DNA of 64,000 bases from JAKFWI01 sp031398975 (GTDB taxonomy: Bacteria > Pseudomonadota > Alphaproteobacteria > Caulobacterales > Aquidulcibacteraceae), in assembly GCA_031398975.1 (NCBI GenBank), contig JANNOI010000001.1:1-64000 (forward strand). The letters run 5' to 3'. Below are positions 51,529-61,031 of the stretch, piece by piece. Within the stretch, counting starts at the first letter, position 1, and each line of letters opens with the position of its first letter. The notes under the pieces were generated by a model. It had not been told where the DNA came from and ran no database searches. It was given only the letters and a program-made list of their open reading frames with translations. The position numbers and the translations under genes were made by a program.

Positions 51529-52668
51529 TTAGGCGAGCATGTCAGGGCCCAGATCGGCGATCCGGGTGCGTCCCGTCAGCGCCATGGCCACCCGCATCTC
51601 CGCCTCGATCAGCGCCAGCACGTGCGCCACCCCCGCCTCGCCCGCCGCCGCAAGCCCATAGGCCCAGGCCCGCCCCAGCAGCACGCCGCGCGCGCCCAGC
51701 GCCAGCATCCGCACGACGTCGAGCCCCGAGCGCACGCCCCCGTCCGCCAGCACGCACACCCGCTCCCCCACCGCCTCCACGATCCCCGGCAGTGCGGCCG
51801 CGGTGGAGAGCGCCCCGTCCAATTGCCGGCCGCCATGGTTGGACACGATGATCGCGTCCGCGCCCAAGGCTGCGGCGGCGCGCGCATCCTCGGGGTCGAG
51901 CACGCCTTTGAGGATCAGCTTTCCGGGCCAGGCCGCGCGCACGGCTTCGAGATCGGCCCAGGTGCACGAGGCGTCGAAATTGTCCCGCATCCAGGCGAAG
52001 AAATCGCCCATCGCGGTTTTCCGCCCCAGCCGCGGGGCGATGTTGCCCAGCGCATGCGGGCGGCCCATCACGCCCACGTCCCACGCCCAGCCCGGGCGCT
52101 GCAGCGCCTGCCACAGCCGGCGCAGATCCCCGAGCGCGCCGGCCGCGCCCGCAAGGCCGGAGCGGTAATCGCGGTAGCGGGCCCCCGGCGCGGGCATATC
52201 GACGGTGAAGATCAATGCCGGGCAGCGCGCGGCTTCGGCCTGCGCCAGCAGATCGGCCATGAAGGCGCGGTCGCGGATCATGTAGAGTTGGAACCAGAAC
52301 GGGGCGGTGACGCCCGCCGCCACCTCGCCGATCGAACACGCAGAGACGGTGGAAAGGCAGAACGGGGCGCCCGCCTTCTCCGCCGCGCGCGCAGCCTGCA
52401 CCTCCCCGCGCCGTGCATTCATGCCCGCAAGGCCGACGGGGCCCAAGATCACCGGCATCGCCAAAGTCTGACTGAGGAGGTGGGTCGAAAGGTCAATGTG
52501 GGAAACATCCACCAACACGCGCTGGCGCAAGGCGATGCGCTCGAGGTCCGCGACGTTGCGCCGGAGCGTCAGCTCCCCAAACGAGCCGCCATCGATGTAC
52601 TCGAACAAAAAGCGCGGCAGGCGCCGGCGCGCCAGCTCCCGGTAATCGAGGATTGAGGCCGCCTTCAC
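51529..52668 (-). CDS. FMN-dependent alpha-hydroxy-acid oxidase (LldD-like L-lactate dehydrogenase)
   Basis: 379-aa TIM-barrel flavoenzyme. FLFEYIDGGSFGELTLRRN (about residues 19-37) is the LldD-type opening. The catalytic stretch is IIVSNHGGRQLDG (about 267-279, His as base, Arg for the carboxylate), followed by LADGGVRSGLDVVRMLALGARGVLLG in two FMN-phosphate pieces. It would oxidise L-lactate to pyruvate. That suits an L-fucose route that yields pyruvate plus L-lactate. GTG at 52668 follows AAGG at 6 nt. Confidence 0.87.
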   Translation of the reverse strand: MKAASILDYRELARRRLPRFLFEYIDGGSFGELTLRRNVADLERIALRQRVLVDVSHIDLSTHLLSQTLAMPVILGPVGLAGMNARRGEVQAARAAEKAGAPFCLSTVSACSIGEVAAGVTAPFWFQLYMIRDRAFMADLLAQAEAARCPALIFTVDMPAPGARYRDYRSGLAGAAGALGDLRRLWQALQRPGWAWDVGVMGRPHALGNIAPRLGRKTAMGDFFAWMRDNFDASCTWADLEAVRAAWPGKLILKGVLDPEDARAAAALGADAIIVSNHGGRQLDGALSTAAALPGIVEAVGERVCVLADGGVRSGLDVVRMLALGARGVLLGRAWAYGLAAAGEAGVAHVLALIEAEMRVAMALTGRTRIADLGPDMLA

Positions 52669-52760
52669 CGCGCCTTGCCTGTCATGTCTGATCGCCTCCG
52701 CCCTTGCGCTTGTCCGTGTGGACGCCGTATAGCTGCCTGACTTTTGTCTGAGCAATACCG

Positions 52761-53753
52761 ATGGCGTTTTCCCTGGTGCAGTATCGTGATTCTTCGGATC
52801 GCCGCGGGGTCGCGGCGATGGACGCGGCGGGAGACGCGCGCGAGATCGTGGGCGTGGAATCGACCTATGCGCTCGCCCGGGCCGCGGCGGAAGCGGGGCG
52901 CAGTCTTGCGGCCCAGGCGGAGGCGTTCGGCTTCGGCGGTGCGGTCGATCTGACGCTCGCGGAGGCGCAGGGGCGCATGCTGGCGCCGATCGATCATCCC
53001 GATCCCGCGCATCTGCTTTTGTCCGGCACCGGGCTCACGCATCTGGGTTCTGCGGAAGGCCGCGACCGGATGCACCGCGCCGCCGCCGCGGGCCAACGCA
53101 CCGACAGCATGAAGATGTTCCAGATGGGCCTCCAAGGCGGCAAGCCGCCTCCGGGCGAGATCGGCGTGCAGCCGGAATGGTTTTACAAAGGCTCCGGGGC
53201 CGCGCTTGCAGGCCCGGGGCAGGCGCTGGTTTCGCCCGCATTCGCGCTGGATTTTGGCGAGGAGCCGGAATTGGCCGGCATCTATCTGATCGGGCCGGAC
53301 GGAACGCCGTTGCGCCTGGGCTTCGCGCTGGCCAACGAATTCTCCGATCATGTCACGGAGCGCGGCAATTATCTCTGGCTCGCCCATTCCAAACTTCGCC
53401 CTGCCGCGCTCGGCCCCGAACTGCGCACGGGCCCGCCCCCGCCCCGCATCGAGGGGATGAGCCGCATTTACCGCGCGGGCGCGGTGTTGTGGGAAAAATC
53501 GTTCGCCACCGGCGAGGAGGCGATGTCGCACAGCATCGACAATCTGGAGCGGCATCATTTCAAATATCCCCTGTTCCGCCGCCCCGGCGATGTGCATGTG
53601 CATTTCTTCGGGACGGCCACCTTGTCCTTTTCCGACGGGGTGCGGGCGCAGGCGGGGGATGTGTTCGAGGTGTCGGGCGCGCCGTTCCGGTTCGCGGTGC
53701 GCAATCCGGTGGCGGTGGCGCAAGAGGCCTGGCCGGGCGTGCGCGCGCTCTGA
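52761..53753 (+). CDS. AraD1-type FAH-superfamily protein
   Basis: 330-aa protein of the AraD1 group in the FAH superfamily, found in sugar-acid loci of proteobacteria. LLLSGTGLTHLGSAEGRDRMH (about residues 93-113, in part), GVQPEWFYKGSG and GFALANEFSDHVTERGNYLWLAHSK are its marks; HVHFFGTATLSFSDG is near the end. Members split or dehydrate 2-keto-3-deoxy or 2,4-diketo-3-deoxy sugar acids from L-arabinose or L-fucose. The neighbour LldD makes 2,4-diketo-3-deoxy-L-fuconate hydrolysis attractive. There is no clear ribosome site, so a leaderless or misplaced start is possible. Confidence 0.83.
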   Translation: MAFSLVQYRDSSDRRGVAAMDAAGDAREIVGVESTYALARAAAEAGRSLAAQAEAFGFGGAVDLTLAEAQGRMLAPIDHPDPAHLLLSGTGLTHLGSAEGRDRMHRAAAAGQRTDSMKMFQMGLQGGKPPPGEIGVQPEWFYKGSGAALAGPGQALVSPAFALDFGEEPELAGIYLIGPDGTPLRLGFALANEFSDHVTERGNYLWLAHSKLRPAALGPELRTGPPPPRIEGMSRIYRAGAVLWEKSFATGEEAMSHSIDNLERHHFKYPLFRRPGDVHVHFFGTATLSFSDGVRAQAGDVFEVSGAPFRFAVRNPVAVAQEAWPGVRAL

Positions 53754-53758
53754 GGCGT

Positions 53759-56020
53759 CTATGGCGGCGGCGTCTGGGGGTTCGGAGTGGCGTATTGCGT
53801 GGCGCCGGGCCCAGTCCCGTGCGCATTCGCGCCGAGCACTTCGAACTGGTAGGTCTGTCCGTTCGTCAGCGTACGGAAATTGTGCTCGAGCGCGCCCTCG
53901 ACCGTGACGGTGGCGTCCCAGATCCCGGGCTTGGTCCCGATCCGCACCAGATAGCGCGTGGCGTCGGGAACCGCGCTCCAAGAGAGGCGCACCGCCTTGT
54001 CGTTCGCCGCCGGCACGAACACGCGCGGCGCCTGCGTGGGCGGAGCCTTCGCGGCGGGCGCAGGCAGGGCGGTGACGATGGGCGCGCCTTCAGACACCGC
54101 CTGCACGGCGAAATCGTCAAAGCGCGCAGCGCCCCAGCCCGATCCGACGCCGGCCTGACCCGCGCCGTGGCGGCTGTCGCGGATGGACAGCACTTGGCGC
54201 CCATCGATCAGGCCGGTGATCTCGTCCCCCTGCACTTTAAGCGCGATCGCACGCCAGGCGTCGCCGCGCCCGGGGCCGGCGTTCCCGCTGGCGAGCGGGG
54301 GGGCTTTCACCGCGGCGAGCAGGTCCCAGGCCCCGTTTGCCCGCACCCGGAACTGGTAGCCCTGCATCTGCCCGTCCGAGCTGACTTTGGAAACCCGCGC
54401 CAGCACGCTGACATAGTTTTCCCCCTCCGGCTCGCCCGCCGCCGAGACGGTGTAATCGCGCCAGTCCGGCGCGCCGACGAGGCTTGCCGCGCCGAGTTCG
54501 GCCATGGTCACCCAATAGGTCCAAGGGATCGGCGCCTGGAGCGTGCGCTGGTGCAGGCAGCCGCCCGCGCGACCGGCCCCGCAAGGGGCGATCTCGAAGG
54601 CGCCGTTCACGTCGTAGAAATAGCGCGGCGCCCCGGAGGTTTGGCGCTCGAAGCTTTCGGCGAACGGCGCGGGGAAGGGCGCGTCGGCGGGCGCGATTGC
54701 TGCGCCCTTGCCCTGGCCTTTGGTGGTGGAGAGGGTGTAGAGGCTGTTGGCCGCTGCGCGCAGGCGATAGCGCCCGGCCTTCGGCCTTATCGTCGCTATA
54801 CGGACGAAGTGGGATTGCGCGTCGCTGCGCCAGACCTGAACGGGCCCGCGCGAGAGCCCCTCGCCCACCACGAACTCGAAATCCTGCGGCCCTTGCGCGG
54901 CCAGCGTTTCGATCACGACGCTATAATTGCGCCCCCCGCGTAGCGTGACATAGCTCCCGACATCGGCCAGGACGCCGCTCGCGCGGTCGAGGTATCGCCA
55001 GCCGGGCTTGGTGAATTGGGTCGTGTGCGCCACCACCCAGAGCGGGGACATCACCTTATAATGGCCCGACCAGGGCCGGTTCGCGCGCATGAGGCCGGCG
55101 TTGGGGAGTTCCAACGTGTCATAATAGGCGGTGACGAGGTTCCAGATATTGGTCGATGTCAGGCGTCCCTGGATGTAATTGCGGTTCAGCAGTTCGGCCA
55201 AGGGCGGCGATTGCTCCCCGCGCGCGCCCCAGGAATCGCTCCAGGGCCCGTCCTCGCTGGACCATATCGGCTTGCCCCAAAGGGCTGACTTCTCCCTCGC
55301 CTTGGCGGTGCTTTGAAAGCGAGGATAATGGCTGGCGATGATGTCGACCGCCTCGCGCACGGCGGGGTCGCGCTCCATCGTGTCCACGATCGTCCATTCA
55401 TTGACGAGATCGTCGGCGGCGATCTTGGTGTCGAGGCCGGCGGCGTCCAGCGCGCGGCGCAGGGTGACGATGAAGGCGGGGTCCATGCGGGTCTCGTTCC
55501 AGATCCCCAACGTGTCGATCTTGAGCCCGTGCACACGCTTGGCGCCGGCCACGAAGTTCACGAGGTAGCGCGCCGTCGCCTCGGAATTTGCTTTGCCCAC
55601 CCAGCCCGGAAAGTTCCAGGCGAGCGCGTGCAGCGTGATGTCAGGATTGCGCCGCTTGGCCTCCTTCATCAGCCACCATTGATAGCCGCGCGTGTAATCC
55701 TCCTCGTCGGGGGTGCGCATGTGGGTGGGCTCGGCGCCTTCGGTGGCGTTGCCTTCGCTGCCGATCTCGACTTTCAGGGCGTGTAGGGAGGCGCCGTATT
55801 GGGGCTTGAACAGGTAATCGAGGATTTGCGCGCGCTGGGGCTCGGGATAATCCACCAGCAGGCGCGAGGTCGCCCCGCCCCCGGACGTGGCGCCCACGCC
55901 GTCAAAGCGCCCCCCCGGCCCCGAGGCGTCCAGCACCACCTGCACCGGCGCGCCCGCAGCCGCCGCCGTCCCTGCGCACGCGATTATGGCCGCCGCCGCC
56001 GCAAAAATCGCCCCTCGCAT
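53759..56020 (-). CDS. Secreted GH59 galactocerebrosidase homologue with C-terminal FN3 domain
   Basis: 753-aa exported glycosidase. Signal peptide about residues 1-22. The catalytic barrel (about 25-330) follows animal galactosylceramidase closely: FDGVGATSGGGATSRLL, YPEPQRAQILDYLFKP, GYQWWLMKEAKRRNP. The acid/base Glu176 is in GIWNE and the nucleophile Glu256 in IWSSED. A beta-sandwich and a lectin-like domain (about 480-655) match GALC order. A fibronectin III-like module (about 665-753), absent from animal GALC, ends the protein. It should remove beta-linked galactose from glycolipids or galactosides outside the cell. AGGGAGG precedes the ATG at 56020; a palindromic operator lies in the divergent gap with GH35. 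Confidence 0.9.
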   Translation of the reverse strand: MRGAIFAAAAAIIACAGTAAAAGAPVQVVLDASGPGGRFDGVGATSGGGATSRLLVDYPEPQRAQILDYLFKPQYGASLHALKVEIGSEGNATEGAEPTHMRTPDEEDYTRGYQWWLMKEAKRRNPDITLHALAWNFPGWVGKANSEATARYLVNFVAGAKRVHGLKIDTLGIWNETRMDPAFIVTLRRALDAAGLDTKIAADDLVNEWTIVDTMERDPAVREAVDIIASHYPRFQSTAKAREKSALWGKPIWSSEDGPWSDSWGARGEQSPPLAELLNRNYIQGRLTSTNIWNLVTAYYDTLELPNAGLMRANRPWSGHYKVMSPLWVVAHTTQFTKPGWRYLDRASGVLADVGSYVTLRGGRNYSVVIETLAAQGPQDFEFVVGEGLSRGPVQVWRSDAQSHFVRIATIRPKAGRYRLRAAANSLYTLSTTKGQGKGAAIAPADAPFPAPFAESFERQTSGAPRYFYDVNGAFEIAPCGAGRAGGCLHQRTLQAPIPWTYWVTMAELGAASLVGAPDWRDYTVSAAGEPEGENYVSVLARVSKVSSDGQMQGYQFRVRANGAWDLLAAVKAPPLASGNAGPGRGDAWRAIALKVQGDEITGLIDGRQVLSIRDSRHGAGQAGVGSGWGAARFDDFAVQAVSEGAPIVTALPAPAAKAPPTQAPRVFVPAANDKAVRLSWSAVPDATRYLVRIGTKPGIWDATVTVEGALEHNFRTLTNGQTYQFEVLGANAHGTGPGATQYATPNPQTPPP

Positions 56021-56080
56021 GCGCGCCCTCCCTGAACTTGCCCGTACGCTGACAGATGACGGAAGGTTCGACAATCAAAA

Positions 56081-56098
56081 TTGAGACATACGTCTTAA
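56081..56098. promoter_or_regulatory. Shared operator between GH59 and GH35 genes
   Basis: TTGAGACATACGTCTTAA is an 18-bp inverted repeat (7-bp arms with one mismatch, 4-bp spacer) in the 130-bp divergent gap. It matches the TonB-receptor operator at 44630-44647 read on the other strand at every arm position. It can control both glycosidase genes at once. Confidence 0.65.
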
Positions 56099-56150
56099 CA
56101 TGCGATCGCCCAGGCGGTAGCCTGCAGCCAACGAGAAGCGCGAGGGAAAA

Positions 56151-59030
56151 ATGGCGATCCGGACTTCGAGACGCGCCTTGATTGCGGGCGCCGCGGGCGT
56201 GGCGGGCGTGGCGGGCCTTGGCGGCGCGGGCGTCACGCCCCTGGCCTGGGCCAAGGCGGGGGGCTCTCAAACGCTTTCGCTGCGGCCGAGCGCGTTCGTG
56301 ATCGACGGCAAGCCGGTTTTCCTGACCTTCGGCTCGGTGGATTATTTCCGCTGCCCGCGCGAATTGTGGCGCGACCGGCTGCTGCGGGCCAAGCGCGCGG
56401 GCGTCAACGCCATCGCCTTCTACGTCGCCTGGAATTTCCACGAGCGCGAGGACGGCGTGTTCACCTTCGAGGGTGACGCCGATCTCGGCGCCTTCATTGA
56501 CACCTGTCAGGCGCTCGGCCTTTACGCTTTCCCCCGCGTGGGGCCGTTCATCTGCGCGGAATGGGAGGGAGGGGGGCATCCGGCCTGGCTGACCACGAAG
56601 CCGGGGATCGAACTGCGCACGCAGAACGAAGCCACCCTCTTTTATGTGCGCCGCTGGTTCGGCGCGCTCATGGGCGTGCTTGCGCCGCGGCAGGTCACGC
56701 GCGGGGGCCCGATCGTGATGGTGCAGCAGGAGAACGAGTATTTCTTCGTCGGCCGCGAGCGGGTGCGCGACTACCAGGCGAGCCTGGTGCTGTTCCTGCG
56801 CGAGTTCGGCATCGAGGTTCCCATCAGCGATTGCAATGGCGCACGCGCCGAGACGCGGATCCCCGGATCGATGGCGACGCTCAATGGCGGGGGCTCCGAA
56901 AACATCCGTACCCTGCGCAAATTGCAACCCGACAAGCCTGCCGTCATCAGCGAGCTTTACACCGATTACATCACCATGTGGGGCTGGCCGGTGAATTCCT
57001 ACCCCACCACGGGCCATGTGTTGCATCAGGCGATGGACACCTTGGCCGAGGGCGGGATGATCGCCTGGTTCATGTTCCATGGCGGCACCAATTTCGGCTA
57101 TTGGGCCAGCACGAGTTGGAAGTCGGATCAATCTTTCGTGACCACCCGCTATTACAGCCGCGGGCCGATCGCGGAGGGCGGCGCGTTCAATCCGACCTAT
57201 TACGCCGCGAAGTCCGTAAGCCTGTTGGCCTCCAATCTCGGCGCGTTCCTGGCGGAAGGCGCGCCGGGGCCCGCGCCCGTCGCGGTCGCGGGGCCGGTGC
57301 AGGCGCGCGCGATCCTTGGCCCCCGCGGGGCGCTCGTGTTTGTCTTGCCGGAGCAGCCCGAGGCGGTCGCCATGGTGTACCATACCGACAATAGCGGCGG
57401 CCCGCTGATCCAACTTGGCGAAGACTGGCCGATGCCGGAGATCGCGTCCGCGGCGGGGGTGTTGCGTCTCGGTTCCGGCCGGGATGTGGAGTTGGCGGAG
57501 CCCTCCTCGACCCCGGTCGTGCTTCCGTGGCGTTTGGAGGTCGATCCGGGCCTGCGCATCGATTACGCCAACGCGACCTTGTTGGGCCTCGCCGGCGACC
57601 GCGCGCGGCGGGTGATCGTGTTGCGCGGCGGGGCGGGCCGGCGGGGGGTGATCGCGATCAACGGCCAGGAGGCGGAGTTCGTGTTCGGCGAGGAGCCGGT
57701 CCAAATCCCCGTGGCGGGAGCGCTGGTGCTGGCGGTGTCCACCACGCTGGCGGACCGGACGTGGTTCGCGGAGGGACGCGTGTTGATCGGGCCTACTTAT
57801 GTCGGGGAGGCGCAAGGGGACCGCCATGTCTGCTTTCTCGACGGGTCGGGCGGCGTGATCACAGCGGTATCCAGGCGCGGGACGGTGACACGCCGAGAGA
57901 CGCCCCGCCAGGCGGCAGCGAGCGCGCATGTTCCGCTTACGGACTGGATTTCCTCGCCCCTGCCCGAGATCGCCGGCGGCGGGGAGGGGTGGCGCGCGCT
58001 CGCCGCGCCCGCCCCGGTGGAGACGTTCAAGGCTTATGCGGGCTACACGTGGTACGGCGCGCGCATACGCTCCGAGACGGCGCGGCGCACCGGACTTGTG
58101 TTCACCGCCGCCTCCGACCGGCTGACCGTGTTTGTCAATGGCGCGCGCATGGGCGTGTGGGGGCGGGGCGAGGGCGGCGAGCGCGACGCCCTGCCCATCG
58201 ATCTTGAAGCGGGCGAGAACGCGCTTGTGTTCCTGTGCGACAATATGGGCCGCCGGTCCGAGGGCGCCGAGCAGGACCGCAAGGGCATTGTCGGGCCGGC
58301 CTATATCGACGGTGCGCCCCGCCCGGTTCCGGTCCCGGTCTTGTCTGGTCCGGCCGCGCCGGTCACACAATCGTGGCGCTGGCAGACCTACAGACACTAT
58401 TACCCCGATGCGCCTCTGCAGCGCGCGACCTATACCGTCACGCCGAGGCCGGGCGAGGGGCTGATGCTGTCGCTGCGCTGGTTTCCCCATTATGCCTGGA
58501 TCAGCGTGGACGGGCAGGTGATCGCCGAGCATCCGGGCGATCTCGCGCTCGCGGACGGCACGGCCTTCAGCAGCCATGTCTTGGACCCTTACCTCAAAGG
58601 ACGCCCGGTCCGGATCGAGCTCGCCTATGCCGGAGGGCCCGTCGGCGATCTAAGCCGGCACGTCGGGCTGATCAGCTATCCCAAGGCCGGGGCGCTGGGG
58701 GACTGGCGGTTTCGGGAATGGCGCGATCCGCTCCAAACCGGCCCCGCGCGCGCGGGCCAGCCCACCTGGTGGACCTGTACGTTCGACCGCCCGAGCGCGC
58801 CCGGCCCGCTCTTTCTGGCCACGAAGGGTCTTCGCAAGGGCCACGCTTATCTGAACGGGCGCGCGCTTGGCCGCTATTGGGAGATCGGGCCACAGCACGC
58901 GCTTTACATGCCCGAGCCCTGGTTCGCCGCGCGCAACACGCTGGTTATCTTCGACGAAGAGGGCGCCCGCCCAGACCAGACTTACATCCTGCGCGACGCG
59001 CGCGCCCCCACGCACTCTTTGGTGTTCTAA
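56151..59030 (+). CDS. Exported GH35 beta-galactosidase
   Basis: 959-aa enzyme. A twin-arginine-type leader (TSRRALIAGAAG) suggests Tat export. The GH35 barrel (about residues 45-370) has GPFICAEWEGGGHPAWL, acid/base Glu196 in QQENEY, nucleophile Glu268 in ISELYTDY and the family motif FMFHGGTNFGYW. Several beta-jelly-roll domains follow to the C-terminus, including a carbohydrate-binding-like part near 640-720. It removes terminal beta-galactose. GAGGG precedes the ATG. It shares its promoter gap and operator with the GH59 gene and ends 6 bp from the convergent beta-helix gene. Confidence 0.93.
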   Translation: MAIRTSRRALIAGAAGVAGVAGLGGAGVTPLAWAKAGGSQTLSLRPSAFVIDGKPVFLTFGSVDYFRCPRELWRDRLLRAKRAGVNAIAFYVAWNFHEREDGVFTFEGDADLGAFIDTCQALGLYAFPRVGPFICAEWEGGGHPAWLTTKPGIELRTQNEATLFYVRRWFGALMGVLAPRQVTRGGPIVMVQQENEYFFVGRERVRDYQASLVLFLREFGIEVPISDCNGARAETRIPGSMATLNGGGSENIRTLRKLQPDKPAVISELYTDYITMWGWPVNSYPTTGHVLHQAMDTLAEGGMIAWFMFHGGTNFGYWASTSWKSDQSFVTTRYYSRGPIAEGGAFNPTYYAAKSVSLLASNLGAFLAEGAPGPAPVAVAGPVQARAILGPRGALVFVLPEQPEAVAMVYHTDNSGGPLIQLGEDWPMPEIASAAGVLRLGSGRDVELAEPSSTPVVLPWRLEVDPGLRIDYANATLLGLAGDRARRVIVLRGGAGRRGVIAINGQEAEFVFGEEPVQIPVAGALVLAVSTTLADRTWFAEGRVLIGPTYVGEAQGDRHVCFLDGSGGVITAVSRRGTVTRRETPRQAAASAHVPLTDWISSPLPEIAGGGEGWRALAAPAPVETFKAYAGYTWYGARIRSETARRTGLVFTAASDRLTVFVNGARMGVWGRGEGGERDALPIDLEAGENALVFLCDNMGRRSEGAEQDRKGIVGPAYIDGAPRPVPVPVLSGPAAPVTQSWRWQTYRHYYPDAPLQRATYTVTPRPGEGLMLSLRWFPHYAWISVDGQVIAEHPGDLALADGTAFSSHVLDPYLKGRPVRIELAYAGGPVGDLSRHVGLISYPKAGALGDWRFREWRDPLQTGPARAGQPTWWTCTFDRPSAPGPLFLATKGLRKGHAYLNGRALGRYWEIGPQHALYMPEPWFAARNTLVIFDEEGARPDQTYILRDARAPTHSLVF

Positions 59031-59036
59031 GTCTTA

Positions 59037-61022
59037 TCAGGGCGCGCCCGCGGCCCCCAGCAGGCCCCGATAGGCGGGCTCAAGGCCCGCTTTGTCGATG
59101 ATGGCCTGGACCGCCGCCGGCGGTTTGCCAGGGAAGTAAAGGATCGGGTTTTCGATCGTGTTCAGCCCGGTCTTGGCCCCGAAGCCGTTCTTGCCGGGCT
59201 GGCAGGTGTTGTAGAAGGCGCCGTTATGGCTGTAATTGCCGCTAAAGCGGTTGTCGTAATTGTTGGATAGCGCGCCGCAATTGGTCTGGCCGAAAAAGGT
59301 CGCGTCCGCGACCACGTTGCCTGTCACCGTGTATCCGCTCGTGCCCTCGTCGAGATAGATCCCGCCCACATAGACGCGGCGCACGTCGTGCACATAATTG
59401 CCGATGATGGTCGATCCCGGCTGCGCGCCGAGCGTGTAGACGGCGCCGCCATCGGCCATACGCGTCTGGTGTCTGGAGATGTCATTGTAGCGGATATGGT
59501 TGGCGGCGTTGATCGTCGGGTGCTTGAACCCGGAATGGCCCCCGGCGTCGATCCAGCCCCAGCCATAACCGACCGAGATGGCCGAATAGCTCAGGTTCCG
59601 GAGCACATTATGCTCCACCACCGTCTCGCGCACGTGCCCCACGAAAACGCCCAGCGTGTCGAAGAATTCCGCCGCCGCGCCGTCGATCACATTGTTGGCG
59701 ACGCGCACGTCGCGGGTGATGCGCGGGCTCGCGCATGCCGCCACATCCCCGCACGGGTGGTGATCCTCCACCGCCACCCCGCCCACCTGCACGCCGGAGC
59801 CCGAAATGTCTGTAAACAGATTGCCCTCCACGCGCGCGCCCTGCACGCCGCGGATGAGCGCCAGACCCGTCGCCCCCAGATGCGCAAACCGGTTTCCCTC
59901 GAGCGCCACCGCGCGCGCGAACTCCACCGACACCGCGGCGGGCACATAGTCGAGCCAGGTAAAATTCTCCGGATTGTAGAAGCCGATTCCGGGATCGGGG
60001 GCGACGATCGAGGTGTTGTCGAGGTCATGGCGGGTCAACAGAAAGAGGCCCGCCTGGAGAGAGGCGTAGCCGCCGACTTTCGCCGCCAGACTTTGATCCA
60101 GAAACCAGCCCGCATGCTCGAAGGCCAGCCCCTTGATCGTCACATTGCGCAGCAGGGCCCGCTCGCCGTCCCCGCGCAGGGTGAGCAGGCGCTCGGTCGA
60201 GCCCAACACGGCGCTAAGGGTCTCGGGCTTCTCCCCGGCGCGGGGGATGTAGAACACCGTAGGCCCCCCGCCCGCCACCGCGCCGGTGCGGTCCAGCACC
60301 CATTGCCCCGGACGGGCGAGCAATTCGTAGGCGTTCTCGATATAGATGCCCACATCGACGCGTTGGCTGTTCTCGAAACATCCGCGCGCCACCCGGATTT
60401 CCTCGCGCGTCGCGCTTTCCACGGGGCACCGCGAAATCTGCCATTGCCACATCCGCACGAGCTCGATGTCCGTCAGGTTGCGGAAGCCCGAGATGTCGCC
60501 CTGCTCGGCGAAGCGGTAGCCGGTTTTGGTGATCTTGAGGCCTTCCAGCCTGTCCCGCGAGCGGGCCCGTTCCGCGCGGGCGCCGTTGACGTACAGCGTG
60601 CGGTAGGCGGCGGCGCTGGGGGCGGGGGCGGCCCAGATGTTGCGGGCGGGGTCGTGCAGGCGCCAGCCTGTCACCGCGACGCCCCCGCTGATCACCGGTC
60701 GCGCGCCAGGCGCGGCTTGCCAGATGATCTTGTGCCCGTTGCGGCCGCTGTCGCTGACGCGCGCGCTTTCGACCAGCTCGATCGGGCGGGTCCGGGCGTA
60801 GGTTCCGTCGAGGAAGAGGATGCGGATGTCTTCGCGCTGGTTGCGGGCGGCGCGACGGGCGCGCTGCTGGGCGGCCTCGATCGTGCAGGGAGAGGCGCTG
60901 GCGCAGGCGGCGTCGGCCCGGCCCTGCGGGCTGACGTAAAAGTCTTTCGCCTCGGCAGGCCCCCACAGGCAGGCGGCCGCGACCAGCGCGAGAAGGAAAC
61001 GAGTCAGGCCCATCGCACCCAT
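59037..61022 (-). CDS. Secreted right-handed beta-helix protein (glycosidase/lyase-like)
   Basis: 661-aa exported protein. Signal peptide about residues 1-25, ending PAEA before KDFYVSPQG. The start DFYVSPQGRADAACAS, CTIEAAQQRARRAAR and ILFLDGTYARTRPIEL is the common opening of beta-helix glycosidases such as GH120 and GH141. Repeated coils follow (GNRFAHLG; GNLFTDISGSGV; NNVIDGA; HNVLRNLSYSAISVGYG; NYVHDVRRVYVGGIYLDEG). I cannot assign the substrate or the catalytic acids. Context suggests a side-chain-removing enzyme acting on the same glycan as GH59 and GH35. Its upstream operators lie in the end of the MFS gene. Confidence 0.8.
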   Translation of the reverse strand: MGAMGLTRFLLALVAAACLWGPAEAKDFYVSPQGRADAACASASPCTIEAAQQRARRAARNQREDIRILFLDGTYARTRPIELVESARVSDSGRNGHKIIWQAAPGARPVISGGVAVTGWRLHDPARNIWAAPAPSAAAYRTLYVNGARAERARSRDRLEGLKITKTGYRFAEQGDISGFRNLTDIELVRMWQWQISRCPVESATREEIRVARGCFENSQRVDVGIYIENAYELLARPGQWVLDRTGAVAGGGPTVFYIPRAGEKPETLSAVLGSTERLLTLRGDGERALLRNVTIKGLAFEHAGWFLDQSLAAKVGGYASLQAGLFLLTRHDLDNTSIVAPDPGIGFYNPENFTWLDYVPAAVSVEFARAVALEGNRFAHLGATGLALIRGVQGARVEGNLFTDISGSGVQVGGVAVEDHHPCGDVAACASPRITRDVRVANNVIDGAAAEFFDTLGVFVGHVRETVVEHNVLRNLSYSAISVGYGWGWIDAGGHSGFKHPTINAANHIRYNDISRHQTRMADGGAVYTLGAQPGSTIIGNYVHDVRRVYVGGIYLDEGTSGYTVTGNVVADATFFGQTNCGALSNNYDNRFSGNYSHNGAFYNTCQPGKNGFGAKTGLNTIENPILYFPGKPPAAVQAIIDKAGLEPAYRGLLGAAGAP

Positions 61023-61031
61023 ATGTCCGTA

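Noticed and set aside
53759..56020. Annotation as a GH30 or endo-beta-1,6-galactanase
   Set aside because: Stepwise agreement with galactosylceramidase (YPEPQRAQILDYLFKP, GYQWWLMKEAKRRNP, IWNE, IWSSED and the following domains) places it in GH59.
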